This document shows positions 33,571 to 47,044 of a DNA stretch of 64,000 nucleotides, in pieces (position 1 is the stretch's first letter; every line of letters begins with the position of its first letter). The DNA lies in NCBI RefSeq assembly GCF_024868665.1, contig NC_079893.1, forward strand, positions 10,154,407 to 10,218,406, read 5' to 3'. A program made the position numbers and the translations under genes. This DNA comes from Triplophysa rosa (lineage: Eukaryota; Chordata; Actinopteri; Cypriniformes; Nemacheilidae). Below the pieces are notes generated by a model. It was not told where the DNA came from. It worked only from the letters and a program-made list of their open reading frames with translations, and made no database searches.

Positions 33571-36430
33571 GTGTAACTGCACTCAGGGGGTGTGCTATAA
33601 TTTAGTGTGTGACAGAATCAGGTTTCTGACAGAGAGATGGCTCAATCTAAAAGAGAAAACAGATAGAAATGTTTTTAGAGAAGTACAATAAATCAATAAA
33701 TCAAATTGTCTGTTTATGGTGTCTTTCTAACATCAGGTTGAAAGTCAATGTATAGAGTGTCGGTATGTTGTAGTGTGTAAATTAATGTTTTAGTGAGAAA
33801 GGTAGATTAGTGCTTCTTAAACAAATAATTGTTTTTATACCAGGGAATGTTTATTGTCTGCTAATAATATATGGAAATTATCTAATGATGTATCTGCGTG
33901 TGAAGTGCTTTAGTATTGTAGTGTGTACTTGAGGATAAGTTCTTACTGCCAGTATGTTGGTTTATGTAATTTAAGTTTACAGTTAAAATGAATAAAATCT
34001 TTAAAAAAAGATATTTCCGAATGTCCTTAATAAATGTAAAATTAGTAAAAAGAACTACATATATTCTTTTAATTCATACAAATGTGAATAAAATTGTGTA
34101 AATAAAAACTTATGTTAGGCATATTTCATTAAAACAGAATTCATAAGTAAGTGGGGGGTAAAAAGGTCAGTGGTCCCGAGAGTCAACACTTTGTGGCTTT
34201 GAATTGTGAGGGGTGTAGTTTAAGGGAGTTGTTAGATAGTCACATTTGATGAGATAAAGGACAAAGCAAAACGTGGCTGGTTTGTGCGTGTTTCTCAGTA
34301 GACATGACTAGATGCATCTATGTTGTAACTCTAAATACTGCATCTGTTAAATGTCTATGTATGTTTATTTGGTGACAGACCTCTGGAGACCCAGTAGTGG
34401 AATCTGATTGGTTGTGGCTCTGAGCTGAACCAGTTCTTTTTGTCTCCATTCAGATGCTTATCTGATTCTCAGAACACAGCATAGACAGGTGTGTGTGATT
34501 GTCAATAGGATTTGTGTACACTTTCATGAATTTTACTCTCACGCCTTTTTCCGTCTTTCTGAAATTTTTTAAGAAAATGACACTCCACAAACTCTGAACT
34601 GTATAGAATTTGAAGGTTTGGAGGCATTTTTCATTTCATTGTTCTTGATTGAGTCAGTAGTTTTATTTCCTCTTTGTGATGCACACGCACATACGCACGC
34701 ACACACACACACACACACAGAAATACTTGTATTCACTGTCAAAAACTTTTTCAATTTTAGTTAGACTCTCAAAGAACAAAGTACTTATTTCACAGGAAGC
34801 ATAAATCTGTATGTTGTATTGATAAGATAAGATAAAAAATGCCTTTACAAACTGTATTCAAGTATAAAACAACTTAACCAATTGTCACTGTTATTGCGTA
34901 ATAACAAATCATTATCTAATTATTAGAAATTTTAGGTAACATGTTTCAGGAAAATGGATTCCTTTCAGCTGGGATATTAAAATGAATAATGTTTATTTGC
35001 ATAGTTAAAGTTACATTAATTCGATTTTTTATCATTATTATTTTAAAAGCTTTAAAAGTTTTTCTTTTACTTACATTTGAAGTACAAATAGACATATTAG
35101 CAGCGAGTGAGAGAAAAAGCACGACAGGTCACCTTTTTGTGTTCTTAAAGTCATATGACGTGTCATGTGACCCCCTCAGCATGACTTTAACCCTAACAGA
35201 CATCTGGACAAGTGTGTGTGTGTGAAACAGGATCCTCTCTCTCTCCCTTCTGCTTTTCTTCCCATCTCTCCCCCTAACACACCAAATACCTGCACACCAC
35301 AATGAATGCATTCTTCCACTGTCTGTCTTAATAGACAGCCTATAAGAGCTATACGTGTGTGTGTGTGTGTGTCCTCTAGGTAGTTTGATTAATAGTGACT
35401 TCTAAAGAGGCGGAGCTCTTTAAGACCAAAGACTTTCGGGATATCCCACCGTGTGGCACACACATACACCGATCTCCTTAGTGATACAAGTTCTGCAGAT
35501 CCGAATCAAGTCGCTCAGTTTCTCTCTCCCTCTCTCGCTAATGCTTTTATGCCGCTTCATTACACACTTCTTTTTGTCCCCTTTTCTTCTCCTCACTGTT
35601 ATTTTCTTTGTTGTAGTGAGTAATAATAGGCTCTGTCTATTGAACCTAACAAACTGAACATATAGCATGGGCATAGTATTTACACGCATATTACATCATC
35701 AATGTGGTGCTCTCGTTTTGATATATAAATCTTTCATCCTGTAGTGTGTGTACAATGGCGCCACCACCTTTCTTTTAAATGTAACCGATTAAAATATCAC
35801 ATTCCTCTTGCTTTGATACAGAAGAATTTACACATAACTGTTTCCTTTTCTGTTCCAAGATAGCGAAACAATGTGAGTACAGCTTGTCCCTCAGCTAGGA
35901 ATGTTTGTTAACCAGTGTGCAGTGAGAAAGGTTACCTGAAGTTCTTAGAGGGCGAGCCAGATTTACAAGTTTGCGCCAGTGCAAACGTTAAAAAACTACT
36001 GTCAAGATTTACTAAAGACATACAGTGAAAACTTAGAGCGTGGACACAGTTGTTTTGTCGCTTGTCATTTTACTGGTATTTGTGCCACTGAAAGTGATTT
36101 TCAATAGAAAATCTTTCATTTCCAACGAGTCTGGTCTGTAGGGTCTGTAGGTGATTCTAGGTGACGTGAATGTTAAGCAGAAGTTAACTTGATGCAAATG
36201 AGATACAATGACAGTAGATACAGTGAAACTAATGTGATTTGGAGACTGATACAGCTGGATACTGTAAGCGAGCAGGAATGTCTTCTGGCCACCAACAGTA
36301 AAGCTTTATTCAGTGATTCAATCGCTTTAAGTGTCAAAGCCCTGAAACGTGCGCTTACTCAAGGAAACGGGATAAAGTGACTTATAAAATCTCATTGGTC
36401 ACATATTAAAGCTGCAATCTGTAACACTGT

Positions 36431-36540
36431 GCCTACACCAGACGCGACCGACGCCACACGACAAAAGACGTAAGAAACGCATTAGAACCCATTATAATTT
36501 TGTCCACACTGGATGCGGCACGACGCGTCCGGTGTAGACA
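36431..36540. mobile_element. small palindromic element (foldback)
   Basis: gcctacaccagacgcgac at the left pairs with gacgcgtccggtgtagac at the right across about 110 bp, giving a short hairpin-forming MITE. Confidence 0.55.
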
Positions 36541-38904
36541 CAATGTAACTCTTGTGATTAAACAAAAACAAAAGTCCGTTTTTGAGCAAGTACAGAAATA
36601 AACAGTGTTCTTTACAGTATCTACATTCACTGTGTTAAGCACATAATAAGGATTTATAAGTTGAGCCGCAGTGTCAGTTTGATGTCATTTGACTTCATCT
36701 TTATGTAAAGACAAGTACATAAGTAATCTGCGATTTAATGTCTCAAACTGAAAGGATTGTATGGGGATTGCAGCTTTTAAGACCTCATTTAATTTAATTG
36801 GAAATAGTCAGTAGGTTTTATTTATATTGTAGCTATGAATCATAATTATTAATTGTATAATAATTATTTGGTTGCAAGTGACATTAAGGGGATGGAAAGG
36901 ATCATTGTAGGTATTTAAATGAATCAATATTATTTTTCAACACTTTTGCTGCTGTGTTTTTTTTAAACAAAACATTAATGTTTTTTTAATTAGAGTTTTT
37001 TTTTGATTCCGTGGTGTGTTTAAACATCAAACAGGTTTTGATTGGCTGTGATTTTGTGGCATTGTTCAATTTCAGACAGGGAAATTACTAGTCACTGGAA
37101 ACTTCTCACATTGTGCCTGGTTTCAGAACGCTCTTTTTTTAAGAAGGTATGTTGAGAAACAATGAAAAAGAAGACTTGTGGACTTGTGACGTGAACACTA
37201 GAGGGCTCTTTCGCGTCGGGAGATATTTAAAGTACTTTGCCGTTGAGCCACCAACACAGTCACCATCAGATGACCTTGACTCGGAGTAGATACTGTAAGT
37301 CAGATGCTTTACGAGTACACAGTTAAAACGAGTGCTGTGACTGTTTGCGTGTCTGCATGTGTGTGTGTCCATAGTCTATTCATGTCTCGCACGGTGTTAA
37401 AGTTAGAGCTAAACCTGATTTTCCAGTTACTTCTACCGACAGCGTGTGACGCAATGTGTGCAAAACTAAAACGTACTTACATACTATTTTTACCCCCACA
37501 CACACCCACAAAAAACACATAAATCTTTCATCCCCTTCCCCCGAGGCTTCATAGTTAATAAGTTTCATTCATGTACATCCAAGTCTGTCCATCTTTTTCC
37601 ATGACACAGCCAGAACAACAGAAGGTAACAGAACTGATATCAGTAAGGGTTTTTTATATATTGTTGTAAGATGTTTATAATGGCTGATAAGGCAGTAAAG
37701 GGAGACTTTGCACACTCTCAGGGCATGTTTACTCTATATAGAGCCTCACCCTTCTTTATGGCCTACCCACAATGCATTGTGCACTCAAACTTTATGACGT
37801 CGCCAAAGATTAGTAGTGGATAATCTCTTGTGGTGCTACTTGGCATCTCGAGGTTGAATTTGGAGAGAAAGAGGTCACCAGGGAGTTTTCAGAAGGTGCG
37901 CTTGATAAACTTGAAGTGTCTCGACATGAATTATTGTGTGTACACTGTCATTTTGAGCTCAGGACCGTTGTAGGCAATTGTCGAGAGACCCATCCGACTG
38001 GTTTGCTGCCCATTTTGTCTAAATTGTGGAGGCCAAAGAAACATTGTAGTAAAATATAAAAAGTTGATTTGATTGAGGGACTGAATATATTGTTAACTGA
38101 AAACCAAGTCAACTGACGGTCCTCACCATGATAGAAAAACTAATGTGTGTGTGGTGCTTGTTTTGTGTGGCTACTAAGGATTCTTGTGATCAGCCAACCA
38201 CCTAGAAATTGTTTCGCCCCTTAAGTGCACCATCATTTCCTGTTTATGAGCCCACATGGCTTCAGCTGAATGTGTAACCAAAAATGACCATCATCATGTG
38301 ACTTTTGAGTGACACTGCAGAAAAATGGTTTACTTCAAAAAAAGTACAATTTCACCCACACAATTCGCTCATAATTTACTTCCTTTCATCAGATGGACAT
38401 AAACAAATAATTTAATATTAAAATGCTGTCGTTTGATATTCTTTCACTGAACTCAAAATGTTGATGGCCCACATTTCCATATCATGAAAGTAATCTAAAG
38501 GATTCTTATGGGATCATAACTGTCTTTTGAAGCAAAACTAAGTTTTTTATAAGTTTATTTATTGAAACTGTCACTAAAACAAGTATTCCTGAGTGCTAAA
38601 CTCAAACATGGCGACACTCATAACTTCAAGTCTCAACAAGACAACTAGTCAAATGAACCACATTTGAATAAGATTTGGTTTAATTAATTAATTATATTAT
38701 TTATTTATGTAAATAGATATCTTTTTTTTACTTTTGATTTTTCAACATCATAATTTTGGGCTAAAGGAAAGTTTTTTAAATTAATTAATCAATCAATCAT
38801 TTTTCGGGATTGTTTAGAGGTGTACTTTGTAATTTGTGTTCAAGTATTACAGAACACCTCAATTTATTCTGAAATTGTTAAATGTTACCAAATTAAAGTG
38901 AGTA

Positions 38905-39035
38905 GGTACACAAATGCTGCATTGGGTCAAAAAGGAACAAACCAAAAGGATGGCTTATAAATGAACCTACTGGATGCTGGGTTGTTTCGACCCAAAATGC
39001 TGGGTTGTTTTAACCCATTGCTGTAATATTGTGTA
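38905..39035. repeat. TGCTGGGTT dispersed repeat fragment
   Basis: Repeated tgctgggttgttt and aacccattgctg motifs; the same motifs flank the element at 47045-47640, so both belong to one repeat family. Confidence 0.55.
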
Positions 39036-40159
39036 ATATTCAGAATGAACTCAATATGTCACGTGAGGTCTGCTCCATGTAAAATAAACCAGCAACTGTT
39101 GATCTTACAGGACCAGTCACCTCATGTTCATTATACAACTTAAAAAAATATTTATTTCTTGATGAGTAACATTTGAATGAGCAAAGTGCACTTTTAAGTC
39201 GTACTGCAATGTGACACAGAACATTTAAAAGTACAAACAGTACTTCACATTAAGGATGGCCTGATGGACCGATGGTAGTGTGAGAGAGTTTTGAGCCAGG
39301 TGGCAAAACTGTAACTTGCCCATCTTGGCCAGTGTGGCATCTATATCTAACTCTGGCTAAACAAGTACCTGTACTTTTAACCCCTGCAAGCTTAAACATC
39401 CTTAACATGCTGTATTTTGACATATTATATTTCGATATATTTGCTTATTTAAATATGTCAACAGTTTAATGTTGTAATCTTTACTCCCACTGGTAAACAT
39501 AGCTTACAACACTTGTTGGACAAAATTTCAAGTGCCCTCTCATCTGTAAATAGCTAAATGGATAAAAGTTGTTATACTTGTTATTGATAAATAAGTGAAA
39601 GCCTGAGTTATTTATTATTGAACCGGTACAAATATTAACTGCTGTTACTGCTCGACATATTCATTAGAATTTATGTGAGTTTAGTGTGAGTTTGTTCAGG
39701 CGTCTGTGTGTTTGTGCGCATGTGAATGGAGTTGCAAGGTGTTTTGGAATGATCTGCATCTCTATTGTATCTGCATTTTTGTGTTTTTATTCAGCCCATA
39801 CATAAGGTGGACAATAGTTTTTCATATATTCTCAGTTTTGGCATTACTGCTGGTTATAAATAGAATATTATTGCAACATACGCAAGCATCCTAGATGAAC
39901 ACACATCCACAACTCAATGAGTTCCACCTTATCTATGCAACTAAAACAACTTAAAACAAGGCGCAACGTAAGAAATACCTGTTTCTTGGAAACTGGAATG
40001 AGAAGATCTCACAGAGTGCGAATGTGCATGAGGGCTGCAAAACGTCACTTTAACCTATTCCGAATTCAGGAAATTGATTTCGGTTCGGGCTGAATAGTTG
40101 CCATCTGTAATGAACGTTTCCCCAGTCAATGGACAACCTCATTCACAGCCCACTACACA

Positions 40160-40469
40160 GTCACCCACCCGCGCAGACGTCACGGTGGCTCCCAGAAAAG
40201 CAGGAGAGAAGTTCTTGGATGTGACGAGGAAAAGGAGAAATACAGAGTGGGAGGGGCATCTTTGCTCTGCCCCGCCCCACAGCCAGAGTAAACAGTCCTC
40301 TACCTATTGCACCTTCAATCACACACTCGCTTCTCAGTCCGTCCAGTTGTGTGTGCATGTGTGTCAGTAAGGGTTTGAGAGAGAGAGAGAGAGAGAGTGG
40401 GAGTGAGTGACAGTATACACACCAGCTACATTGTCTCTCGGACACGCATTCATTCACCTGGAGAAGCAG
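40160..40469 (+). promoter_or_regulatory. rbm47: candidate rbm47 promoter and first non-coding exon
   Basis: Contains a CRE-like gacgtcac (about 40176), a GC-box-like gccccgcccc (about 40268), then a (GA)n run at 40377-40397, and ends cacctggagaagcag followed by donor gtaacat at 40470. No other gene start is available on the plus strand before rbm47. The best of three upstream exon candidates, but not proven. Confidence 0.42.
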
Positions 40470-41672
40470 GTAACATATATATTTTTTCCTTGTGTTGGCT
40501 GGCTTTCTGAATTATGTATGTGCATGTGTTTTCTGTTTGTGAGGAGTTATGTATAAGTCATCACTTCCTTAAATATTTCTTTGTAAAACTTTGTTTATTG
40601 ACTGTTTAATTATTAAATCTTTAGGAATGTATTTTCTTCAAATGGCAATGCTGTAATGACCTTATTTGACCTTCGGGGGAACTTAGAAATACATTTTCTC
40701 CACATATTCTTAATCAGACCATGACCAGACAAACCAAAAAAATCAGTATTTATGCACAAATGTAAGGCAGCGTATTAAGTAAATGCCGGTTACTATGCAC
40801 TGGGTTGGTTGTTGGTCTTTGGAATCAACTACTTCAGCCTTCAATGTTTGCTGTTGGGGTGGGCCCAGATCAGTGCGTGCTACTGTTATCAGATGAGGTT
40901 TCCATATTTTTCAATGGCGAAGATATGTAGAATTGTCCATGTGAAGAAAGATCATCAAGAGAAAGTGATGAGACATCATTACTCAACAAGCAACGTGATA
41001 TCTTGAGGTTTTTTGTTTTAACAGATCATCAGCTGTGCGTTTGTGTGTGCCTATCATCAGTGGGTTGTGTTTGATCAGACCTCGTCACATTGTGTTGCAG
41101 TAAGTGGATTAAGCGCATGAGTGAAAAGTTCAAACTCAATGATAAGAAACCTCAAGATGTCATCAGAATTTGCGGTTCGTCGTAGTGTTCTTGCGTCTGC
41201 AGAGTAGTTGAAAGATAGCGGGTGAAAGATCTCGTTTATTGTAACGTGTGTGACATATGCAAACGTGATTCATACGTGAGGTTGCGTCTGATTGTGTGTG
41301 CGTTCACTTAACTTGAATCAGTTTTCTGGTTCCTATTTTTTCTAATAGTTAGAATTCTTTAAAAGCCTCACAAAGAAATGTTTTCACTGATTATTTCAAC
41401 TTTTTAAACTAGTTTTTAGGTCACGAGAACAGTATTGTATGCGCTTTATGTGAATGATTGGCTAAACGTTTTACTGTAGCTTGTTTGCATAGAGAATTGA
41501 AACAAGATTACTGGAATTGAAAATGGACTTGTGGGTAAGCCAGTCACCATGTCCACATGTTTCTCTGTCGTCCTGCGTTTAACGGCTGTGTTCTGTATTA
41601 AGAAACCATTTTCATTCTTTGTGTAATATCATTATTTATGTACAAAGTTACATTGTTATAATGGAAACATCC

Positions 41673-41985
41673 TTAAAGGGATAGTTCACCCAAAAATGAA
41701 AATTCTGTCTTCATTTACTCACCCTCACGTTGTTTCAAATCTGTATAAATTTCTTTGTTCTAATGTACACAGAGAAAGATATTTGGAAGAATGCTTGTAA
41801 CCAAACAGTTCTTGGTCACCATTGACTACCATAGTAGGACATATTGCTTTCGAAGAATTTAAGAAAACAAACAGTTCTGGGGAACTTTTTACTACCATTG
41901 TAATTTTTCCAAGTATGGTAATCCATGCTGTCCAAGAACTGTTTGGTTACAAGCATTTTTCCAAACATCTTTCTCTGAACTGAGA
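41673..41985. mobile_element. foldback MITE, right end truncated
   Basis: Opens ttaaagggatagttcaccca with a full left arm; the right arm stops at ccaaacatctttctctgaac, lacking the terminal gaactatcccttt. Confidence 0.8.
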
Positions 41986-42591
41986 ATTTGATTTGGGAGT
42001 TTGTGCTAAATTACCATGAATAAAAATAGGCCTTTTGCTCTTACAGGATATCTTGGAACAGTTGCATAGTCAGCTATCGGTTAGAATAAGACTTATCTGC
42101 TGAAGTATGTCGTCTAGATATTTCATGTTGTACCAGGGCTTGCCTTGCCATTGTGTTTTCTTTATCTGATAGGTATATAGAGAGTGTTCGTGGATTCTGG
42201 TTTCGAGTGTGTTACTGTTAATGATCAGTGCAGAGATTGTAAAGTGCCACAAAGGTCAGAGTTTATAGGAGATGAGGTTTAATAATTATAGAACACCATT
42301 ATACAACAGAAAGTTTTTGCTTAGTCACCAAGTAGATGTTTTTGCATGTGAGGAGTTGCTTTAAGAGGTGTCTTCAGCAAGAAACATTAACCCACCAGAT
42401 TATCTGGAAGAAACTTTGACTCTGGGACACTGAGTGTTAATGGTGTTAATCTAAACCCTGCTGACATCCCAACATTCAGACACAGCGAATAAACACACAC
42501 TCTCTCTCTTTTGGCCACATTTTATATCTGAGAGCCATCTTGCCTCATCTTCATTACACTCAGACCCGGAGTGTGTGTGTGTGCGTGTGTG

Positions 42592-42865
42592 TGTTCATGT
42601 TTGTATATCCCGGTGGGGACCTAAACCTGAATACACACCAACACATGGGGACTCGTGTCACCGTGGGGACCAAAATTGAGGTCCTCATGGGCAAAAAAGC
42701 TAATAAATTGTACAGAACAATATTTTTTACAAATCTAAAAATGCAAAAAGTGTTCTATGATCTTTAGGTTTAGGGATAGGGTTAGGGATAGGGGATAGAA
42801 TATACAGTTTGTACAGTATAAAAACATTACGCCTATGGACTGTCCCCACGGGGATAGTCAACCAA
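42592..42865 (+). repeat. left arm of a large inverted repeat
   Basis: From tcatgtttgtatatcccggt to tggactgtccccacggggat. Nearly the same sequence occurs inverted at 43187-43442, and (TG)n/(CA)n runs flank both arms. The unit matches a dispersed fish repeat I recall containing ggactgtccccac. Confidence 0.85.
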
Positions 42866-43186
42866 AGCCTGTGTGTGTGCGTGTGTGTGTGCGTGTGTGT
42901 GTGTGCGCTTTCTGCTCTCTTGGTTGCTCTAGGGTGTATGTCAAGAACTCTTAACATGACCAAAGAACTGCCCATATATGTGCATGCATATAACAAGAAT
43001 GACGCACCCAAATGCCACCTACACTGTATTTGTTGCTGTGAATGATAATATGTATTTGAGTGCGCACTTTTAAGAATACAAACAAATACATGTGATGATT
43101 GAATATACTGTAAATGTGAAATCTCAGCAGATGTATGGAAAACTGTAATGAAAACAAACACACGCACACACACACACACACACACA
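42866..43186. repeat. spacer of the inverted repeat, with TG/CA runs
   Basis: About 320 bp between the arms, bounded by (TG)n at 42870-42906 and (CA)n at 43160-43186. The middle shows no gene. Confidence 0.7.
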
Positions 43187-43442
43187 TGTCTGGTTTATTA
43201 TCTCCGTGGGGACAGTCCATAGGCGTAATGTTTTTTATACTGTACAAACTGTATATGTTATCCCCTAAACCTAAAGATCATAGGAAACTTTTTGCATTTT
43301 TAGATTTTTAAAAAATATTGTTCTGTACAATTTATTAGCTTTTTTGCCCATGGGGACCTCAATTTTGGTCCCCACGGTGACATGAGTCCCCATGAGTTGG
43401 TGTGCATTCAGGTTTAGGTCCCCACCGGGATATAAAAACATG
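43187..43442 (-). repeat. right arm of the large inverted repeat
   Basis: Reverse complement of 42592-42865 with few mismatches and one short deletion in the ggtttagggatagggttaggg stretch. Confidence 0.85.
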
Positions 43443-44254
43443 AACACACACACTAAAACACACACAGACATTGGAAGACATGTAAGTAAAGGCACAATTG
43501 TTTTTATACTAAGAAAATATGTATTTACTCAACTTAACCTTCACAGAAATGTGTTAACGTTGTCAGATTTAAAGTGAAGCATGGCCAATTTATTATTCTG
43601 ATATAATGAGGGTCATTTCATATGGCCTTGCCTTTTTTCCGACTGCTTTTTTGCTGTATTTGTGTTAACATATTTCACACTTCACTTCACCCTCAAATAC
43701 AGTATATAGCCGAACCTGAATGCGCAACACACACCATTATCCAAAATGTTAGTGCATTATTTCTAGACCCACTTTCTAAGACACTGTGACCCAGCTCTGC
43801 ACAGCAGGTGTGTGTGTGTTCTACTCTTACATTTCACTCTTTTCTTTCACTAAGATCGAAAGACTTTCACCCTAGAGATACTAATTGATCTTTCTGTACA
43901 CAAAAGGCGTGTGCGTTTGTGTATGTGTGTGTGCCTGAGTTTATATGTGCTGATTGTCAAACATTGTCCTGTGTGTTGAAGAAGTCAAAGATCACATCTT
44001 TCTGTCAATCAGTATCTTAGATAATAACAAACCATTATCTTGTGATCAACCTAAACAATGTACCTTCTTGATTTTTAACTAAATTAATTTGATGGCAAGT
44101 CATAAATTAATTACTTAAGTTGATCTTATGATATAGTAAAGGACATACTTCAGTCAACACTATATGAACCTCAACTGGGGGTGAAATGATCACCCAGCTC
44201 ACGATCTGATATAATCTATGATACTGGGTTCATAATTATTTCATAAATCCTTGT

Positions 44255-44420
44255 CTGAATGGTCCCATAAAGAACCTTTAACATCAGTAGAAGGTAAAAG
44301 GTTCTTTGTGCTGAAAAAAGGTTCTTTAGATTATAAAAAGGTAAGAAAGAGATGGTTCTTTAAAGTAGGCTACCTTTTGGTTCTTTGTGTAAGAACCACA
44401 GCGGAGAACCTTATAAGTAC
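44255..44420. repeat. AAGGTTCTTT-rich teleost repeat
   Basis: Several copies of aaaggttcttt and the inverse aaagaacc within 170 bp, a foldback-type dispersed repeat. Confidence 0.55.
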
Positions 44421-44429
44421 CTTTATTTT

Positions 44430-46780
44430 TTGAACAGTGTATTTTGAACAAGAAAAAATCCAAAAGCATTAACTTTTAATATAATCTAATAACATTAAAC
44501 CTTCTGTATTAAAAAATAAAAATGGAATGGATCTGTCACTGAAAATTTAAACTGAATTTAAAACACTAACAACTGAAACTAAGAAAAGAAAAGAATGGAG
44601 GAAGCTTAAAGCAGTGAAAGCACACAATTAAATGAAACGTTAAAGCACATGTTGATGTAGGTCACATGTTGGCAGCTCAACCAATAAGATTAAACAGATG
44701 TCATATACAACAATTAGCATAGCTCTAAAATGCATATTTTACATTTTTTGGATTGTTATGTTTAATACATCTATATTACTACACTCCTAATCTAATTTAT
44801 TCTTAAAGGTCGATGCTTTTATATCATATAAACTATAACAAAGAGTTTATTTGATATTTTATATCAATTGAAGAAACTATCTGGTTTAGTGCGGCTCATA
44901 CAAATAAATCAAATCATGTTTTGCTTTAACTTCAATCATGTTTCTGTGAGAACTGGTTTCAGGAGTATGGTAGGGATTAATGAATATCTCTATCTTAGTA
45001 TGAAACTGCTTCTTAAGGTCCTTATCAGTAAACCTTCTCAGGTCTGCCTTTGAGTGTTTGTGTGTGTGTTAAGCTGGTGATTTGTGTTGGTTAATCATTC
45101 ACCTGCTGCTGCCTTAGGTTTCCTTGCACCAAGTACATGCACACACACACACGCATGTGTAAAGGTCAACCACTGCGAAGCAGGTACAATGACATAGAGA
45201 CCCGATGCTTTCTGGAAAATGAATGATCTTGTCTCTCCCTCTCCATTGCTCATTTTCTCTCTTTTTTGTTCTTTCTCAATTGATCTCTCTCTCTCGCCTC
45301 GGTTTCTCTTGCCACTAAATCTCACTTCCTGCTGTTTTCTTGTTTGTTTTCTACGGAACAAGGAAACTTCTAGAAAGTCTCACTTCCAGAAGCACATGAC
45401 AGCCTAAAAGGCCATTCGCAGAGGACGTGTCCTGCTTTTTCATTGCGTATCTACGTAAACATTCGCTAGACGGACGTCTTTTGCCATTGCGGCATATTTG
45501 AATTCTGTTTCATTTTGTCACACTTTACTCCAGCAAAAAAATGCCCTCTTTAAACATCTCCTGAAAAACAGATTCATTGTTCCCATTAGTGATTTATACC
45601 AATTTTTACTTACTTATTTTTGCTGAATCATGTTTTCTATCTCTTACTTTCTCACTGTCATTCTTCGCTTGCACAATCTCTGGCAGGGTTCCATCATTTC
45701 TTCTCTTTTGACCTCTCCTTCCTCCTCGAATCTGCTGAATTGTCTTTCATTGCATTCATACACTTCCATTCAATTTACTTAGTAGAATTCACAGCCAGTA
45801 TGGATTTAATTTTGTTTTTGTTTATTTGTGTTTTTTACGCACACAGCTGATGACACTGTTCAGAATGATTTTTTTGTTATACTATCAATTATTCATAACT
45901 ATATTTCCATATCTGCATTCGTTCAAAGTGACTTCGAGTGCATCAAAATCTCTGATTGGTCGGTGTGTCTGTCCCCCTGTCTTTTGATCAGTCAGTCTGC
46001 TCGTCTTCCTGTTTCAGCCTGGCCTTGAGCCACACATGTACTGATTTTATGTATATGTGTGTGCACGAGTGTGAATGAGGAAGTGTTGTGAGCTTTGGTT
46101 TAGTACTGCTGAGTTGCCTGTTATTCCAACCTCACAGTCAAAGTCACATGCCTCTCCAACAACCAGTTTCTCTGAGACCTCATCATGAAAGCACCAGGTA
46201 CAAAGTCAAACACCGTGAGTGTTGCAGTTGTTCATTTGTAGATTTGAACTTTATTGCTGGAGTAAATGACTAATTAATAACCTTTAAACTTTTGTTTTTT
46301 ACTTAATGTAACTTTGGCTTTCCAGTATTTTGGATTGTGTTGTGTCTTTCTGAGTTGTGTTGCCACAATAAACTGTGTGTGTGTGTGTGGGTCAGCATGC
46401 TCTGCGTGTGTAACCATGGTTTCATTGCTAAGCAACCTAACTACCTTACCCTCTAACCGGGCATCAAGGTTCGGCTAACCGTTCAGGCTAAAATAATGAC
46501 TGGAGCTTCATTTGTGAAGGAGTGTAGTTTAGTGTAGTTCCCTAGTTGTTTGCGTGTGGAAAATTGTAGAGGATATAGGCATTCTGGGATTTTTCCATGC
46601 TAAAGAATGTAGATGCGGCTTAGTGAGGTTTACTTGGTGGTTTAAAGTGTAGAAGAGGATTAACGTTTTCTGTGTGTATGTGTGTGTGTGTTAGAGGAAA
46701 TAACACAATATAAAGTACTAATAATATCTTATACAATTGTGTATGCATATGTCAGGTATTGATCGCATACATACATTTAA
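44430..46780. other. rbm47: gene-free stretch upstream of rbm47
   Basis: AT-rich, with pyrimidine-rich tracts at 45.24-45.4 kb. A possible internal non-coding exon (46138-46197, acceptor ccaacctcacag, donor gtacaaag after gcaccag) is weak. No coding similarity seen. Confidence 0.3.
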
Positions 46781-46782
46781 TG

Positions 46783-46983
46783 GCTGGAATACACTACAAG
46801 ACTTTTCAAATCTGAACAGATTTTTTTTAAACTAGACATCATACACTTGCACACTTTTTGAAAGTTTCAGATAGAAACACACTCACAGATCAAATCTGCA
46901 GACTGGCACAGACTTTCTGCAACAAGTCCAGACTGAAAATCTGGGCAAAATCTGAGCAAAAGTCTTGTAGTGTATTTTAGCCT
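46783..46983. mobile_element. palindromic MITE (TGGCTGGAATACACTACAAG ends)
   Basis: ggctggaatacactacaaga at the left pairs with tcttgtagtgtattttagcc at the right, 200 bp, non-coding. Confidence 0.7.
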
Positions 46984-47044
46984 AAGATGCTTGTGGAATC
47001 ACTTTAATAAGGTTTAGTCATGTTGTTTGTGGAGGGACATGTGC

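Larger units (their letters stand above)
33600..40100. other. long gene-free stretch
   Basis: Contains microsatellites ((CA)n 34680-34720, (TG)n 35354-35372), a 110-bp foldback at 36431-36540 and a TGCTGGGTT repeat near 38.9-39.0 kb. No exon with recognisable protein similarity on either strand was found. It may be intronic if the upstream rbm47 exons are real. Confidence 0.4.

Noticed and set aside
42727..43185. 152-aa minus-strand open frame
   Set aside because: It is made of CA/TG microsatellite (Cys-Val, Thr-His runs) and repeat-arm sequence; no motif or splice context.
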